Source: an uncultured Ferrovum sp. (GTDB taxonomy: Bacteria > Pseudomonadota > Gammaproteobacteria > Burkholderiales > Ferrovaceae). From it: DNA of 42,771 nt. Shown here in pieces: positions 32,752-40,877 of this stretch; position 1 is the first letter of the stretch, and every line of letters begins with the position of its first letter. The notes beneath the pieces are model-generated. The model was not told where the DNA came from and searched no databases. It was given only the letters and a program-made list of their open reading frames with translations. Position numbers and translations under genes: made by a program. The stretch covers positions 1 to 42,771 of the forward strand of contig CAIPBT010000074.1 in assembly GCA_903863375.1 (NCBI GenBank), given 5' to 3'.

Positions 32752-35001
32752 TCAAGGTAGCGCCACCCCAAGCGCTGCGGCAAGAAAGGCAAATTGGTCG
32801 GCCTGTTGATCGATCATCTGGCTGACATTGGCGCCACCGCCGTGACCCGATGCCTGCTCGACATAGAGCAGCACGGGTGCCGCACCCGACTGGGCGGCCT
32901 GCAGGGCGGCGGCGAACTTGAACGAGTGCATCGGCATCACCCGCGTGTCATGGTCACCCGTCACGATCAGCGTGGCCGGGTAGCGGGTGCCGGCGTGCAC
33001 GTTGTGCACCGGTGAATAGGCGCGCAGCACGTTGAAATCTTCCGCCAGGGCCGGGTTGCCATAATCGCCCTCCCAGCCGGCGCCTTGACCGTAAAGCGGG
33101 AAGCGCAACATGTCGAGCACACCCACCTGGGCCACCGCGGCCCCAAACAGGTCCGGTCGCTGCGTTACACACGCGCCGATCAGCAGTCCGCCGTTCGAGC
33201 CCCCTTCAATGGCCAGTCTGGCCGGGCGGGTGTAATGCTGTGCCACCAGCCAGTCACCCGCCGCCATGAAATCATCGAAGCCGGTCTGTTTGCGGGCACG
33301 AATGCCAGCCTGGTGCCAGGCTTCGCCGTATTCACCACCCCCACGGATGTTTGCCACGGCCAGCACGCCGCCAAGTTCCAGCCAGGCCATCCGTGCCGCA
33401 TTGAAGGCGGGCAGCACCGGGATGGCAAAGCCGCCATAGCCATACAGCAGCACCGGGGCATTGCCATCCCGCTTCAGGTCACGGCGGTGCGCCAGCAAGA
33501 GCGGAATCGGGGTGCCGTCCCGGCCAGGGTAAAAGACCTGCTCCGTCACCAGGGCTTGGGCGTCGAAAGGAAGGGTCGGTGCCTCCAGCACGCTCACCTG
33601 GCCCCCGGGCAGGCTGAGGCAGGAGACCGTCGCTGGTGTGATCGCGTCCTGGTAGGTGTAACAGGTGCCTGCATCGACCGGACTACCCGAGAAACCTTCG
33701 GCCGTGCCGGGTCCGGGCAGCGTCAGCTCGCCCAGCAGCGCTCCGGCAATCGACCAGCGCTGCACCCGGCTGTGGGCGTCGTGCAGGGACCGTGCCACCA
33801 GTTGATGGGCAACCAGCGACACACTCCGTGTGGTGAAGTCGAGGGCATCCGGCTGTTCGGCCACGATGGTGCGCGCATGGATCAGATCCGGGTGCAGCGC
33901 ATCGGTAGCCACCACCCGTCCGCGCGGCGCCTCCCGGTTGGTGGCGAAAAACAGCAGGCCACGATCGGCGTCGATGAACTGCCAGGCGTCGCTGAAGCCC
34001 TCGGCCAAGGCCTGCAGGCCGTTCTGCGGCCGTTGCAGGTCGAGCAGATAGATGTTTTCCACGCCGCGGTCGCCGACCTCGCCCTGACCTGCCCGAATCA
34101 CCAGCCAGCGCCCGTCACTGGAAAGATTGGGTTCGTACTGCCAATCCGGCGCTCCGACCGGCAGCGGGATGGGCCGGTCGGTTCCAGGGGCGCTGCCCAG
34201 CGGATGAAAGAACAGGGCGTTGCCCAAATCCGGCGCGCTCAGCTCGGTGCCCGGTGCCGGGGCCGGAAACGCACTGTAGTAAAGGCCATCGCCGGACCGG
34301 TTGAACACCGGTGGATAGTACTTGGTGTGGCGCAACACATCCGGCAGGTCACGACCCAGATCTAGGTCGCGCACGTGCCAGTCCGTCCAGTCCGATCCGC
34401 CCTCCGAGACGCCATAGGCGATCCGGTGGCCGTCGCGGCTGGCGACATACCCGGTCACCACCAAGTGCCCATCGGCCGACAGCAGGTTGGGGTCAAACAC
34501 CAGCTTTGCGTGCGCCGCCCCGTCTGGCATCAGCGCGCCGACCATTTCATACAGAGGGGACTGGTTCTGCAAGCCGCTGTTGCGCGTCAGGAAGACATGG
34601 CCGTCTGCCTGAAACGGCACGCCAAGGCGCTGATAGTCGAGCAGGGTGGTCAGCCGCTCGCGCAGGCGCGTCCGTCCGGGAAAGCCCGCCAGCACCTGCT
34701 GCGTCAGGCGGGACTGCGCGTCCACCCAGGCCCGGGTGGCCGGCGCATCGATCTGCTCAAGGGACCGGTAAGGATCTGCAACAGCCTGACCGAAGCGCTC
34801 GTCCGTAACTCCGCCAGGTGGCGCGGCAGGATAAGTCAGCCGGGTGCTCGCCACAGCGGGCAGGGCGGTGGAACCTGCGGATGAAGGCATCGGCACCTGG
34901 GCGCAGGCAGCGGCGACCAGGCTGGCTCCCAGGGCGAGTGCCCGTGACAGGCGATGCCTCAGCGTCGCGGGGTATCGATGGGGCAGGGGACTCGCGGTCA
35001 T
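32752..35001 (-). CDS. Prolyl oligopeptidase (S9A family), probably exported
   Basis: Serine peptidase that cuts after proline in short peptides. The 749-residue protein has a signal sequence ending LVAAACAQVP, which may be a lipobox, then a beta-propeller domain (about 60-430) and an alpha/beta-hydrolase domain. The family motifs are clear: DPYRSLEQID near the start, GYGGFAIP, NIRGGGEYGEAWHQAG, the nucleophile elbow IEGGSNGGLL, Asp in VTGDHDTRVMP and His in EQASGHGGGAN. Export is inferred from the N-terminus. It is convergent with the lectin gene (47-bp gap) and begins 127 bp from the tRNA-Arg gene. Confidence 0.93.
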   Translation of the reverse strand: MTASPLPHRYPATLRHRLSRALALGASLVAAACAQVPMPSSAGSTALPAVASTRLTYPAAPPGGVTDERFGQAVADPYRSLEQIDAPATRAWVDAQSRLTQQVLAGFPGRTRLRERLTTLLDYQRLGVPFQADGHVFLTRNSGLQNQSPLYEMVGALMPDGAAHAKLVFDPNLLSADGHLVVTGYVASRDGHRIAYGVSEGGSDWTDWHVRDLDLGRDLPDVLRHTKYYPPVFNRSGDGLYYSAFPAPAPGTELSAPDLGNALFFHPLGSAPGTDRPIPLPVGAPDWQYEPNLSSDGRWLVIRAGQGEVGDRGVENIYLLDLQRPQNGLQALAEGFSDAWQFIDADRGLLFFATNREAPRGRVVATDALHPDLIHARTIVAEQPDALDFTTRSVSLVAHQLVARSLHDAHSRVQRWSIAGALLGELTLPGPGTAEGFSGSPVDAGTCYTYQDAITPATVSCLSLPGGQVSVLEAPTLPFDAQALVTEQVFYPGRDGTPIPLLLAHRRDLKRDGNAPVLLYGYGGFAIPVLPAFNAARMAWLELGGVLAVANIRGGGEYGEAWHQAGIRARKQTGFDDFMAAGDWLVAQHYTRPARLAIEGGSNGGLLIGACVTQRPDLFGAAVAQVGVLDMLRFPLYGQGAGWEGDYGNPALAEDFNVLRAYSPVHNVHAGTRYPATLIVTGDHDTRVMPMHSFKFAAALQAAQSGAAPVLLYVEQASGHGGGANVSQMIDQQADQFAFLAAALGVALP

Positions 35002-35056
35002 GATGGTTCGCCGGGGGATGAGGAAAAGGATGACGCTTACAGTAATGGATTTTTAT

Positions 35057-35072
35057 GCCGCTGCGCAGCGGC
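35057..35072. promoter_or_regulatory. Perfect 16-bp palindrome upstream of the oligopeptidase
   Basis: GCCGCTGCGCAGCGGC is an uninterrupted palindrome 56 bp upstream of the prolyl oligopeptidase start (minus) and 57 bp upstream of tRNA-Arg (plus). It lacks a T-run. It might be an operator, but self-complementary words are common in GC-rich DNA. Confidence 0.35.
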
Positions 35073-35128
35073 AGGCGCGGACTGGCCATAGCCTTCTGAT
35101 AGACTTGGAAGCTTGAGGGACATACCGT

Positions 35129-35202
35129 CTGGTGGTAGCTCAACTGGATAGAGCAACGGCCTTCTAAGCCGTAGGTTGTGGGTTCGATTCCCGCCCGCCA
35201 GG
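35129..35202 (+). tRNA. tRNA-Arg (anticodon TCT)
   Basis: Cloverleaf with acceptor CTGGTGG/CCGCCAG (one T-G pair), D-arm GCTC...GAGC, anticodon stem ACGGC/GCCGT, loop CTTCTAA (anticodon TCT) and T-arm GTGGG-TTCGATT-CCCGC. The discriminator is G at 35202 and is followed by CCC, so the CCA end is not encoded, unlike the other two tRNAs in this window. Confidence 0.93.
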
Positions 35203-35316
35203 CCCCCGGCAGCTCACGCTCTGGGACAGGGCAGCCAGGCTGGGCCGTTTCAGGCTGGGCCCTTTAACGAGGGCCCCCCGTCTGTGCTATGGAGTCCCGT
35301 ACTACCCGCTAGCTTC

Positions 35317-35347
35317 TTGCCATCTCCTGCTCACAGTGCGCTATACT
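35317..35347 (+). promoter_or_regulatory. Probable promoter of tRNA-His
   Basis: TTGCCA (35317-35322) and TATACT (35342-35347) match sigma-70 elements with a longish 19-bp spacer. They lie about 53 bp before the tRNA-His gene. Confidence 0.55.
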
Positions 35348-35399
35348 CGCGGACTCGGTGACGGGGTGTGCTTAGCACGACCACGGATCCGGAACCGGT

Positions 35400-35476
35400 G
35401 GTGGCTGTAGCTCAGTTGGTAGAGTCCAGGATTGTGATTCCTGTTGTCGTGGGTTCGAGTCCCATCAGCCACCCCA
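35400..35476 (+). tRNA. tRNA-His (anticodon GTG)
   Basis: A 77-base gene with the extra 5' G (position -1) facing C73, acceptor GTGGCTG/CAGCCAC, anticodon loop TTGTGAT (anticodon GTG), T-arm GTGGGTTCGAGTCCCAT region, and encoded CCA. It is very close to the E. coli tRNA-His sequence. A strong terminator follows 11 bp later. Confidence 0.96.
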
Positions 35477-35487
35477 ACCTCTCTATG

Positions 35488-35520
35488 AAAACGACCACAC
35501 GGCATGGTCGTTTTTTTTTT
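35488..35520 (+). terminator. Rho-independent terminator after tRNA-His
   Basis: Stem ACGACCA/TGGTCGT (7 bp, extendable by A-T pairs) with a 7-base loop, followed by ten T (35511-35520). A long T-run directly after the stem makes it a strong terminator. Confidence 0.92.
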
Positions 35521-35630
35521 GGCGTGCCGGTCACGGCACCGCCGGCCACCGACACCCGAAAGACCCGGTAGCCCACCCACCCAGGCTAGGCCACCCACCC
35601 AGTCAAGCCAGACCACCCACCCAGGCAGGC

Positions 35631-36263
35631 TCAGGCAAACGGGTTCTTCTGACGTGCCGGTCCGCGCCAGCGATTCAGCGCAAAGGCACCAACCAGTGCC
35701 GCCAGCACCAGCCCCAGAATGTTGATCAGCCATCCCACACGATCCCCCGCCGGATCGACAGGGGCCTTGACGTTTTTTGGCCGGGGCCAAGGCACGGCCT
35801 TCTGCACGGCGGGCGACGGCACCGGGGCGGCAACTGGCGTCTCGGCGGCGGAGCTTGCCGCTGCTGGCAGGGTGCTCACGCGGGCGGGGGCGGGCAGGGT
35901 GCCCTCGCTCGTGCCCGAATCCACCACCGACGCGCCGGCATTCCCGGTTCCGACCGGGGCAGGCGGCATCAGCAGGGGAATGCTGTCCGCCGGAATCGGA
36001 TGAGCGGCTTCAAAACGACGGCGCTCCTCGCGCAAGCGTTCGCGCCGCATCAGCAGGGCCGGTGAGATGGCCTCGGCGGCGGGCATCTGGTGCTCCAGCC
36101 GCAGGGGCGGGCCACTCACCGGCAGTGCCGCGACGGCATCGATCGCGCCGGTCAGGCACAGCAGGCTGCCTCCCATCCCGCAAAGCGCTGCAATCGTCAT
36201 GAAAAAAGACCGGCAAGCGATCGGCCGGGCCGGCATGGCCTTGATCCGGTTGAAAAGCGGCAT
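35631..36263 (-). CDS. Hypothetical membrane-anchored protein (210 residues)
   Basis: I do not recognise this protein. Near the N-terminus is a hydrophobic export signal (about residues 18-46), followed by an Arg/Glu-rich helix (LMRRERLREERRRFEAAH), a Pro/Ala/Ser-rich spacer of about 80 residues, and one membrane helix near the end (VGWLINILGLVLAALVGAFA) with a basic cytoplasmic tail. This layout suggests a periplasmic spacer anchored at the C-terminus. ATG at 36263 lacks a clear ribosome site; ATG at 36236 is possible. It is divergent from the minor-pilin operon, so a link to pilus function is conceivable but unsupported. Confidence 0.65.
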   Translation of the reverse strand: MPLFNRIKAMPARPIACRSFFMTIAALCGMGGSLLCLTGAIDAVAALPVSGPPLRLEHQMPAAEAISPALLMRRERLREERRRFEAAHPIPADSIPLLMPPAPVGTGNAGASVVDSGTSEGTLPAPARVSTLPAAASSAAETPVAAPVPSPAVQKAVPWPRPKNVKAPVDPAGDRVGWLINILGLVLAALVGAFALNRWRGPARQKNPFA

Positions 36264-36397
36264 GAGCGGAAGAGCGTTCCAGGTTCAGTTAATCGATTTT
36301 ATGCCGTTAAGACTACAGCTAGACTCTTTGCCAAAGCGGTCGTGTTGGTCGGCAGAGGAGCAGCCAGAACCCTGACAGACTTTTTCGGACGGCAAAC

Positions 36398-36808
36398 ATG
36401 CATCAGCGCGGTTTTACCCTGATTGAACTGATGATCACGATGGCGGTGATGGGCTTGCTCGCCTCGATCGCGCTGCCGTCCTACAACAACTATCTGCGCA
36501 CGGCCCGCCGCGCCGACGGACAGGCGTCGCTGATCCGCATCCAGGGGGAAGAAACCCGCTACCGCACCAACAATCCGACTTATACCGCTGCGCTGGCGAG
36601 CCTGAATATTTCCAGCAACGTATCTGACTCGGGTTACTACAACGTCGGCATCACGCTGAGCACCGACAAGCTGACTTACACCGCATCGGTTACAGCCATT
36701 GGTGATCAAGCCAAAGATACCACCTGCGCGACCATGTCGATCACCTATTCCAGCACCAGCGCCCCGCCGTCCTACAGCTACAGTCCGTCAACATGCTGGG
36801 CACAATAA
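36398..36808 (+). CDS. pilE: Type IV pilin-like minor pilin, PilE type
   Basis: The 136-residue protein has a short prepilin leader MHQRG cleaved before FTLIELMITMAVMGLLASIA (Glu5 present), the usual N-terminal helix ending PSYNNYLRTARRADGQ, and a C-terminal Cys pair (TTCATM and STCWAQ) forming the D-loop. It is first in a pilin operon. The type is that of PilE in the pilVWXY1E minor pilin cluster rather than the major pilin, judged by context. It overlaps the next gene by 16 bp. Confidence 0.88.
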   Translation: MHQRGFTLIELMITMAVMGLLASIALPSYNNYLRTARRADGQASLIRIQGEETRYRTNNPTYTAALASLNISSNVSDSGYYNVGITLSTDKLTYTASVTAIGDQAKDTTCATMSITYSSTSAPPSYSYSPSTCWAQ

Positions 36809-37353
36809 TCTTCCAGGGCCCGCAGCACGCCCATCCCGAGCCGCACCGTAAAGTCTCGCCGGCCAGCGGCTTCGGGCTGGTCGAAACCATGGTGGTGATG
36901 TGCATCCTGATCATGCTGGTCGGACTGGCCCTGCCACGCCTGAACGGCTATCTCGACAATCGCCGCCTGCAGGCGGCCACCACCACGTTCTACAACGACC
37001 TGCGTTTCGGTGAGGCCGAGGCACTGCGCCGCAATGTGCCGGTGTACTACAGCATCACCACGGGCAGCAACTGGTGCTACAGCCTGTCCACCAGCACCGG
37101 ATGCAGCTGTGCCAGTGCGCAAGCCTGCCAGCTGGCTCAGCAGAGCTATGCCTCGTTCCGCAACGTCGTACTGCAATCGGCATCCACCGGCAGCGGGGCC
37201 TTTGTGCCGACCACCAGTCTGGCCGCGCCAACGACCGCCCTGTTCGCGACAACCAGCGGCACCCAGGCCTCGGTGCTGCTTGGCCTGACCGGTAGCGTCA
37301 GCCTGTGTGCGCCCGCGGGCGCCCTGGCATTTTCGGAATATCCGTCATGCTGA
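36793..37353 (+). CDS. fimT: Minor pseudopilin, FimT/GspH type
   Basis: The 186-residue protein has an unusually long N-terminal leader (about 26 residues) before the prepilin motif GFGLVETMVVMCILIMLVGL, which keeps Glu5. Then comes the GspH/FimT-type segment RRLQAATTTFYNDLRFGEAEALRR. Several Cys residues (WCYSLSTSTGCSCASAQAC) suggest disulfides. The start ATG lies inside the end of the preceding gene, and the stop overlaps the pilW start by 7 bp. Confidence 0.86.
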   Translation: MLGTIIFQGPQHAHPEPHRKVSPASGFGLVETMVVMCILIMLVGLALPRLNGYLDNRRLQAATTTFYNDLRFGEAEALRRNVPVYYSITTGSNWCYSLSTSTGCSCASAQACQLAQQSYASFRNVVLQSASTGSGAFVPTTSLAAPTTALFATTSGTQASVLLGLTGSVSLCAPAGALAFSEYPSC

Positions 37354-38111
37354 GCCGGGGCCAGTACCGTCATCCGCGTCCGCGCGGACCAGTGACCCAG
37401 GCTGGCGAGACACTGGTCAGCTTGATGGTGGGCTTGACCGTTGGCCTGGGCGTGCTGGTCGGTGCCGGCAGCATGTTCTTCAGTGATGCGCGGGCCATGC
37501 ACTTCGCTCTCAACGAGAGTCGACTCGATCAGGAGCTGCAGACCGTGATGGCCCTGATGGCGGCAGACATCCGGCGCGCGGGCTACAGCAGCACCGGTTT
37601 TGCCTGTGCCCTCAACAGTTCGTGTGGCAACGCCTTCACCACCGGGGTGGCGGCCTTTGCAGTCAGCACCAACCAGATCACGTACGCGTATGACGCCGCC
37701 GACAACGGCAACCTGTCGGCAGCGGTCACCTATCCGGTCAGTCCAACCAGTCCGGTGGCTGCCTCCTGTTCCGGGTTCCGTTTCAACCAGACCGGCAGCT
37801 TTGGCGCGATCGATCGGGTCACCAGCTGTGCCGCGTCGGTGGGCGCCAATCCAGGATGGACGGCGTTAACCGACCCGCGGGCAATCAACATCACCAACCT
37901 GGCGTTTTCCGTGGCCACCTACTGCTCGGCAGCGCACGTCCAGGTCCGCGATGTGAAGGTTTACCTGTCTGCCAGTGCGGGTGGGGTCAATCGCAGTCTG
38001 TGTCGGCGGGTGCACGTCGATAACGACTCCTACGTCACGGCCTGCACGGCCGGCACCGCCACCGGGTTCTCGACGGCGGCCCCGTTTGATTCGGCCCAAT
38101 GCGCGTCCTGA
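37347..38111 (+). CDS. pilW: Type IV pilus minor pilin PilW
   Basis: The 254-residue protein has a leader of about 23 residues before a prepilin-like helix GETLVSLMVGLTVGLGVLVG and the PilW-typical segment ALNESRLDQELQTVMALMAA followed by DIRRAGYSSTGF. The latter (DIRRAGY) is close to a family signature. Cys-rich loops follow. It overlaps fimT by 7 bp (ATGCTGA) and pilX by 13 bp, so the genes are translationally coupled. Confidence 0.86.
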   Translation: MLSRGQYRHPRPRGPVTQAGETLVSLMVGLTVGLGVLVGAGSMFFSDARAMHFALNESRLDQELQTVMALMAADIRRAGYSSTGFACALNSSCGNAFTTGVAAFAVSTNQITYAYDAADNGNLSAAVTYPVSPTSPVAASCSGFRFNQTGSFGAIDRVTSCAASVGANPGWTALTDPRAINITNLAFSVATYCSAAHVQVRDVKVYLSASAGGVNRSLCRRVHVDNDSYVTACTAGTATGFSTAAPFDSAQCAS

Positions 38112-39514
38112 TGCCGGCAGCCCGCTTGTCGCGCAGCCCTGCCGCCGCTACCCGGACCACCCACGGAGTCGCGCGTCCCGGACGGTGCGCCAGCCGGCCC
38201 CCTGTCGCGATGGCGGCGCAGCGCGGCATGGCCACCCTGCTGATGGTGCTGATCCTGCTGACCTCGCTCGGTCTTGGCATGATCTGGACGGCCCGCTCGG
38301 CCGTCCAGGCACAGCAGTTTGCCCAGAACCATGTGCAGGCCGTGATGGCCCAGGAGGCCGCGCGCGCCGTGCTGGAAGAGGATCTCGCGTGGCTTGATCA
38401 CGTCGCCAAGGCGGGCTACCCCACCACCCAGCCCAGCAGTTGTTCCGCCAGCACCACCGGCCCTTTGTATGCCCCGTGCTGGAGCAAGGAAGCCGACATT
38501 GCCCAGACCCCGTATTTCACCACCACCGGCCTCAAAAGCAGTCCCTTCAACGCCACTGGTTTCCAGCAGTTGCTGTTGCCGGCAATCCCGGCCCAGTACA
38601 CGGGTACCAGCACGGTTACCGGCGTGGCCAGCAACTACACCGTCTACCGGCACATCCGCCACGCCACCGATCTTTCGGCGCTGAACTATCTGGAGGTGCA
38701 GGCCTACGTGGTGTCCATCAGTGATCCCAACATCAACGCCTTCAGCTCGCAGATCGTCTATTACCCCTTCCTGCCAGCCAGTGTGCCCACCCATACGGCC
38801 ACACCGCTCATCGTGAGTGGCACCGGCCTCAACCTGTTCGACACGACCGTGGTCTGTCCGGCGCAGAACAACGGCGGGTCGCCCTGCGGTACCTCGGTGC
38901 CCGGCGGGTCGAAAGTTGCCGTGATGAATGCCACCGGTGGCAACAACCTGACGCTGAACGTGCTGTCGGGCAGCAACTACCACGGCGGCACCGCCGTCAA
39001 CGGCAACTACGCGTCGGCCTTCGCCGCCATGTTTCCCGGCATGTCGATGGCAGCGCTGCAAAACATCTACAACCTGCAGAAGGCCGAGCAGCTCAACGCC
39101 ACCAGCGTGCCGCCGCGCACGGTCTGGTTTCCCACCGATGAAATCATCAACTCTGGCACGTCGACCTATGGTTCGGCCACGTCACCGGTGATCGTGGTGC
39201 AAACCTGCCCGGTCACCTATCTGCTCGGCATCCCGTTGATTTCGACGTGCATCAGCCTGGGGGCCAACGTGACGGTGCACGGTGCCTACTATCTGGCGCC
39301 GGGGTCTGCCCTGATCAACCTCGACCTGTCGTTGTTCGGGTCGACCACGGTCTATGGCGTCGCCGGATTTGAAACCACCGGCATTTCCGGCTTCAACAGC
39401 AACCAGTTCATCTACAGTTCTGCCTACGACACGGCGAGCCAGATCCTGGGCCTGACGCCCAGCACGGGTTCGAACACCATTGCGCGGGTGCCGGGCACCC
39501 TGCGGGACTTCTGA
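38099..39514 (+). CDS. pilX: PilX-like pilus assembly protein, unusually large
   Basis: The protein (471 residues from ATG 38099, 467 from ATG 38111) has the PilX N-terminal layout: a hydrophobic helix GMATLLMVLILLTSLGLGMI lacking Glu5, followed by QFAQNHVQAVMAQEAARAVL. The leader before it is about 43 residues, which is very long; a start at 38210 would shorten it to about 5 but has no ribosome site. PilX is normally 160-200 residues, so the 400-residue Gly/Ser/Thr/Asn-rich tail, which ends in beta-rich repeats such as GANVTVHGAYYLAPGSALI, is an extra domain I do not recognise. It overlaps pilW. Confidence 0.8.
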   Translation: MRVLMPAARLSRSPAAATRTTHGVARPGRCASRPPVAMAAQRGMATLLMVLILLTSLGLGMIWTARSAVQAQQFAQNHVQAVMAQEAARAVLEEDLAWLDHVAKAGYPTTQPSSCSASTTGPLYAPCWSKEADIAQTPYFTTTGLKSSPFNATGFQQLLLPAIPAQYTGTSTVTGVASNYTVYRHIRHATDLSALNYLEVQAYVVSISDPNINAFSSQIVYYPFLPASVPTHTATPLIVSGTGLNLFDTTVVCPAQNNGGSPCGTSVPGGSKVAVMNATGGNNLTLNVLSGSNYHGGTAVNGNYASAFAAMFPGMSMAALQNIYNLQKAEQLNATSVPPRTVWFPTDEIINSGTSTYGSATSPVIVVQTCPVTYLLGIPLISTCISLGANVTVHGAYYLAPGSALINLDLSLFGSTTVYGVAGFETTGISGFNSNQFIYSSAYDTASQILGLTPSTGSNTIARVPGTLRDF

Positions 39515-39516
39515 TC

Positions 39517-40083
39517 ATGCGGCTGCCGACGTTTTCCTTGGCGCCTGTCCGACCCCGCTGGCGGTCCGGTCAGCCAGGACGCCGCCGACCGACAACGCAG
39601 CACGGCTTTACGCTGCTGGAGGCGATGATTGCCTTCCTGATCGCCGCCATCGGCTTCCTGGCTGTGGCCCGGCTGCAGACCGTGACCACCGATTCGGCCG
39701 TGGTCACCGCGCAGGGCAATGAGGCGCTGCAGTACGCCGAGGACAAGCTCAACACCTTCCGCACCACCAGCAGCTATACTGCGGGAACGTATGGGTCGAC
39801 TGCGTCGACTGGCTATGCAAATCTGGTCAGTGGCAGCGATACCGTCACGGGCGTCAATGCCAGCTACACCCGCACGTGGACCGTGCAAAACCTGTCGTTC
39901 AATGCCAGCAACGCGGTTGTCCCGGCCACCGATACGAAAACCTGCACCGTCGAAGGCGGCTGCTTCAAGTATATCACCATGGTTGTCACCTGGACCGACA
40001 TCACTGGCGTGCTGCGCTCGCTGACGCTCAATACCCACGTCTCCAGCGTGGACCCAGCTGCCAGCGGCGGACTTAGCAATTGA
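39517..40083 (+). CDS. pilV: Type IV pilus minor pilin PilV
   Basis: The 188-residue protein has an Arg/Pro-rich leader of about 30 residues ending QHG, then the prepilin helix FTLLEAMIAFLIAAIGFLAV with Glu5 and the PilV-like continuation ARLQTVTTDSAVVTAQGNEA followed by LQYAEDKL. A Cys pair lies near residue 145 (KTCTVEGGCF). It begins 2 bp after pilX. Its stop overlaps a TTG start of the downstream aldolase gene (TTGA). Confidence 0.85.
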   Translation: MRLPTFSLAPVRPRWRSGQPGRRRPTTQHGFTLLEAMIAFLIAAIGFLAVARLQTVTTDSAVVTAQGNEALQYAEDKLNTFRTTSSYTAGTYGSTASTGYANLVSGSDTVTGVNASYTRTWTVQNLSFNASNAVVPATDTKTCTVEGGCFKYITMVVTWTDITGVLRSLTLNTHVSSVDPAASGGLSN

Positions 40084-40877
40084 CCGATGCGCCGGCCCTG
40101 CGCCGGGCTTTGCTCGCCCATGCCCAGGCGCTGGATCGCCAAGGCCTTGGGCACGGCACCTCGGGCAACCTCAGCGTGCGCTGTGGTAGCGGAATGCTGA
40201 TCACGCCGAGTGGCGTGCCCTTTGCCAAGCTTCACCCGGCCGATCTGGTCTGGCTTGATCTGGAAGGCCGACGCGCGCCACGCCAGGGTTTGTCAAATCA
40301 CCAGGATTTGTCGGATCACCAGGGTTTGTCGGATCACCAGGGTTTGTCGGATCACCAGGGTTGGTCCGATCAAAAGCGGCCGGACGACGGTGCTTCGGGC
40401 CAGGACCCTGACCACCAACGTCCATCCAGCGAGTGGCGCATGCACTGTGACATCTATCGGGCGCGGCCCGAACTGGGTGCCATCGTGCATGCCCATCCGC
40501 CAGCAGCCACTGCCCTGGCAATTACCCGCCGCTCCATCCCGCCGCTGCATTACATGATCGTGGCCGCAGGCGGTGACGACATCCCGTGTGCGGATTACGC
40601 GACCTTCGGCACAGCCGAACTGTCGGCGGCGGTGGTGCGCGCGCTGACCGGACGCCAGGCGTGCCTGATGGCCAATCACGGCATGCTGGCGGCGGGTCCG
40701 GACCTGCCGCGGGCGCTGTGGCTGGCGGGCGAGGTCGAAGCGCTGGCGGATTATTACCTGCGCACCCTGACCGTGGGCGGGCCGGTGTTGCTGTCTGCCG
40801 CGGAACTGGCGGCCGTCCGCATACGCTTCCAGGACTATGGATTACGGACCCATGCCTCCTCTGCCGAATCCCGGTGA
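40080..40877 (+). CDS. Class II aldolase/adducin family protein with repeat insertion
   Basis: Zinc-dependent aldolase-fold protein of 265 residues, likely acting on a phosphorylated sugar or related hydroxy-acid. Visible features: GLGHGTSGNLSVR (phosphate/substrate loop), ITPSGVPF, the catalytic acid in RPSSEWRMH (Glu118), zinc ligands in IVHAHPPA (His137, His139) and ANHGML. Start is TTG at 40080; no ATG lies before the GHGTSGN motif. Between VWLDLEGRR and PSSEWRMH, where relatives have about ten residues, there are about 48, of which 30 come from an in-frame 18-bp tandem repeat (GLSDHQ units). It is coupled to pilV upstream and overlaps the HAD gene downstream by 41 bp. Substrate unknown. 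Confidence 0.88.
   Translation: MTDAPALRRALLAHAQALDRQGLGHGTSGNLSVRCGSGMLITPSGVPFAKLHPADLVWLDLEGRRAPRQGLSNHQDLSDHQGLSDHQGLSDHQGWSDQKRPDDGASGQDPDHQRPSSEWRMHCDIYRARPELGAIVHAHPPAATALAITRRSIPPLHYMIVAAGGDDIPCADYATFGTAELSAAVVRALTGRQACLMANHGMLAAGPDLPRALWLAGEVEALADYYLRTLTVGGPVLLSAAELAAVRIRFQDYGLRTHASSAESR
40284..40373 (+). repeat. 18-bp in-frame tandem repeat inside the aldolase gene
   Basis: Five consecutive 18-bp units begin at 40284, 40302, 40320, 40338 and 40356. The third and fourth are identical (CAGGGTTTGTCGGATCAC), the others differ at one to four positions. Each encodes a hexapeptide like QGLSDH. Copy-number change would keep the reading frame. Confidence 0.95.
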
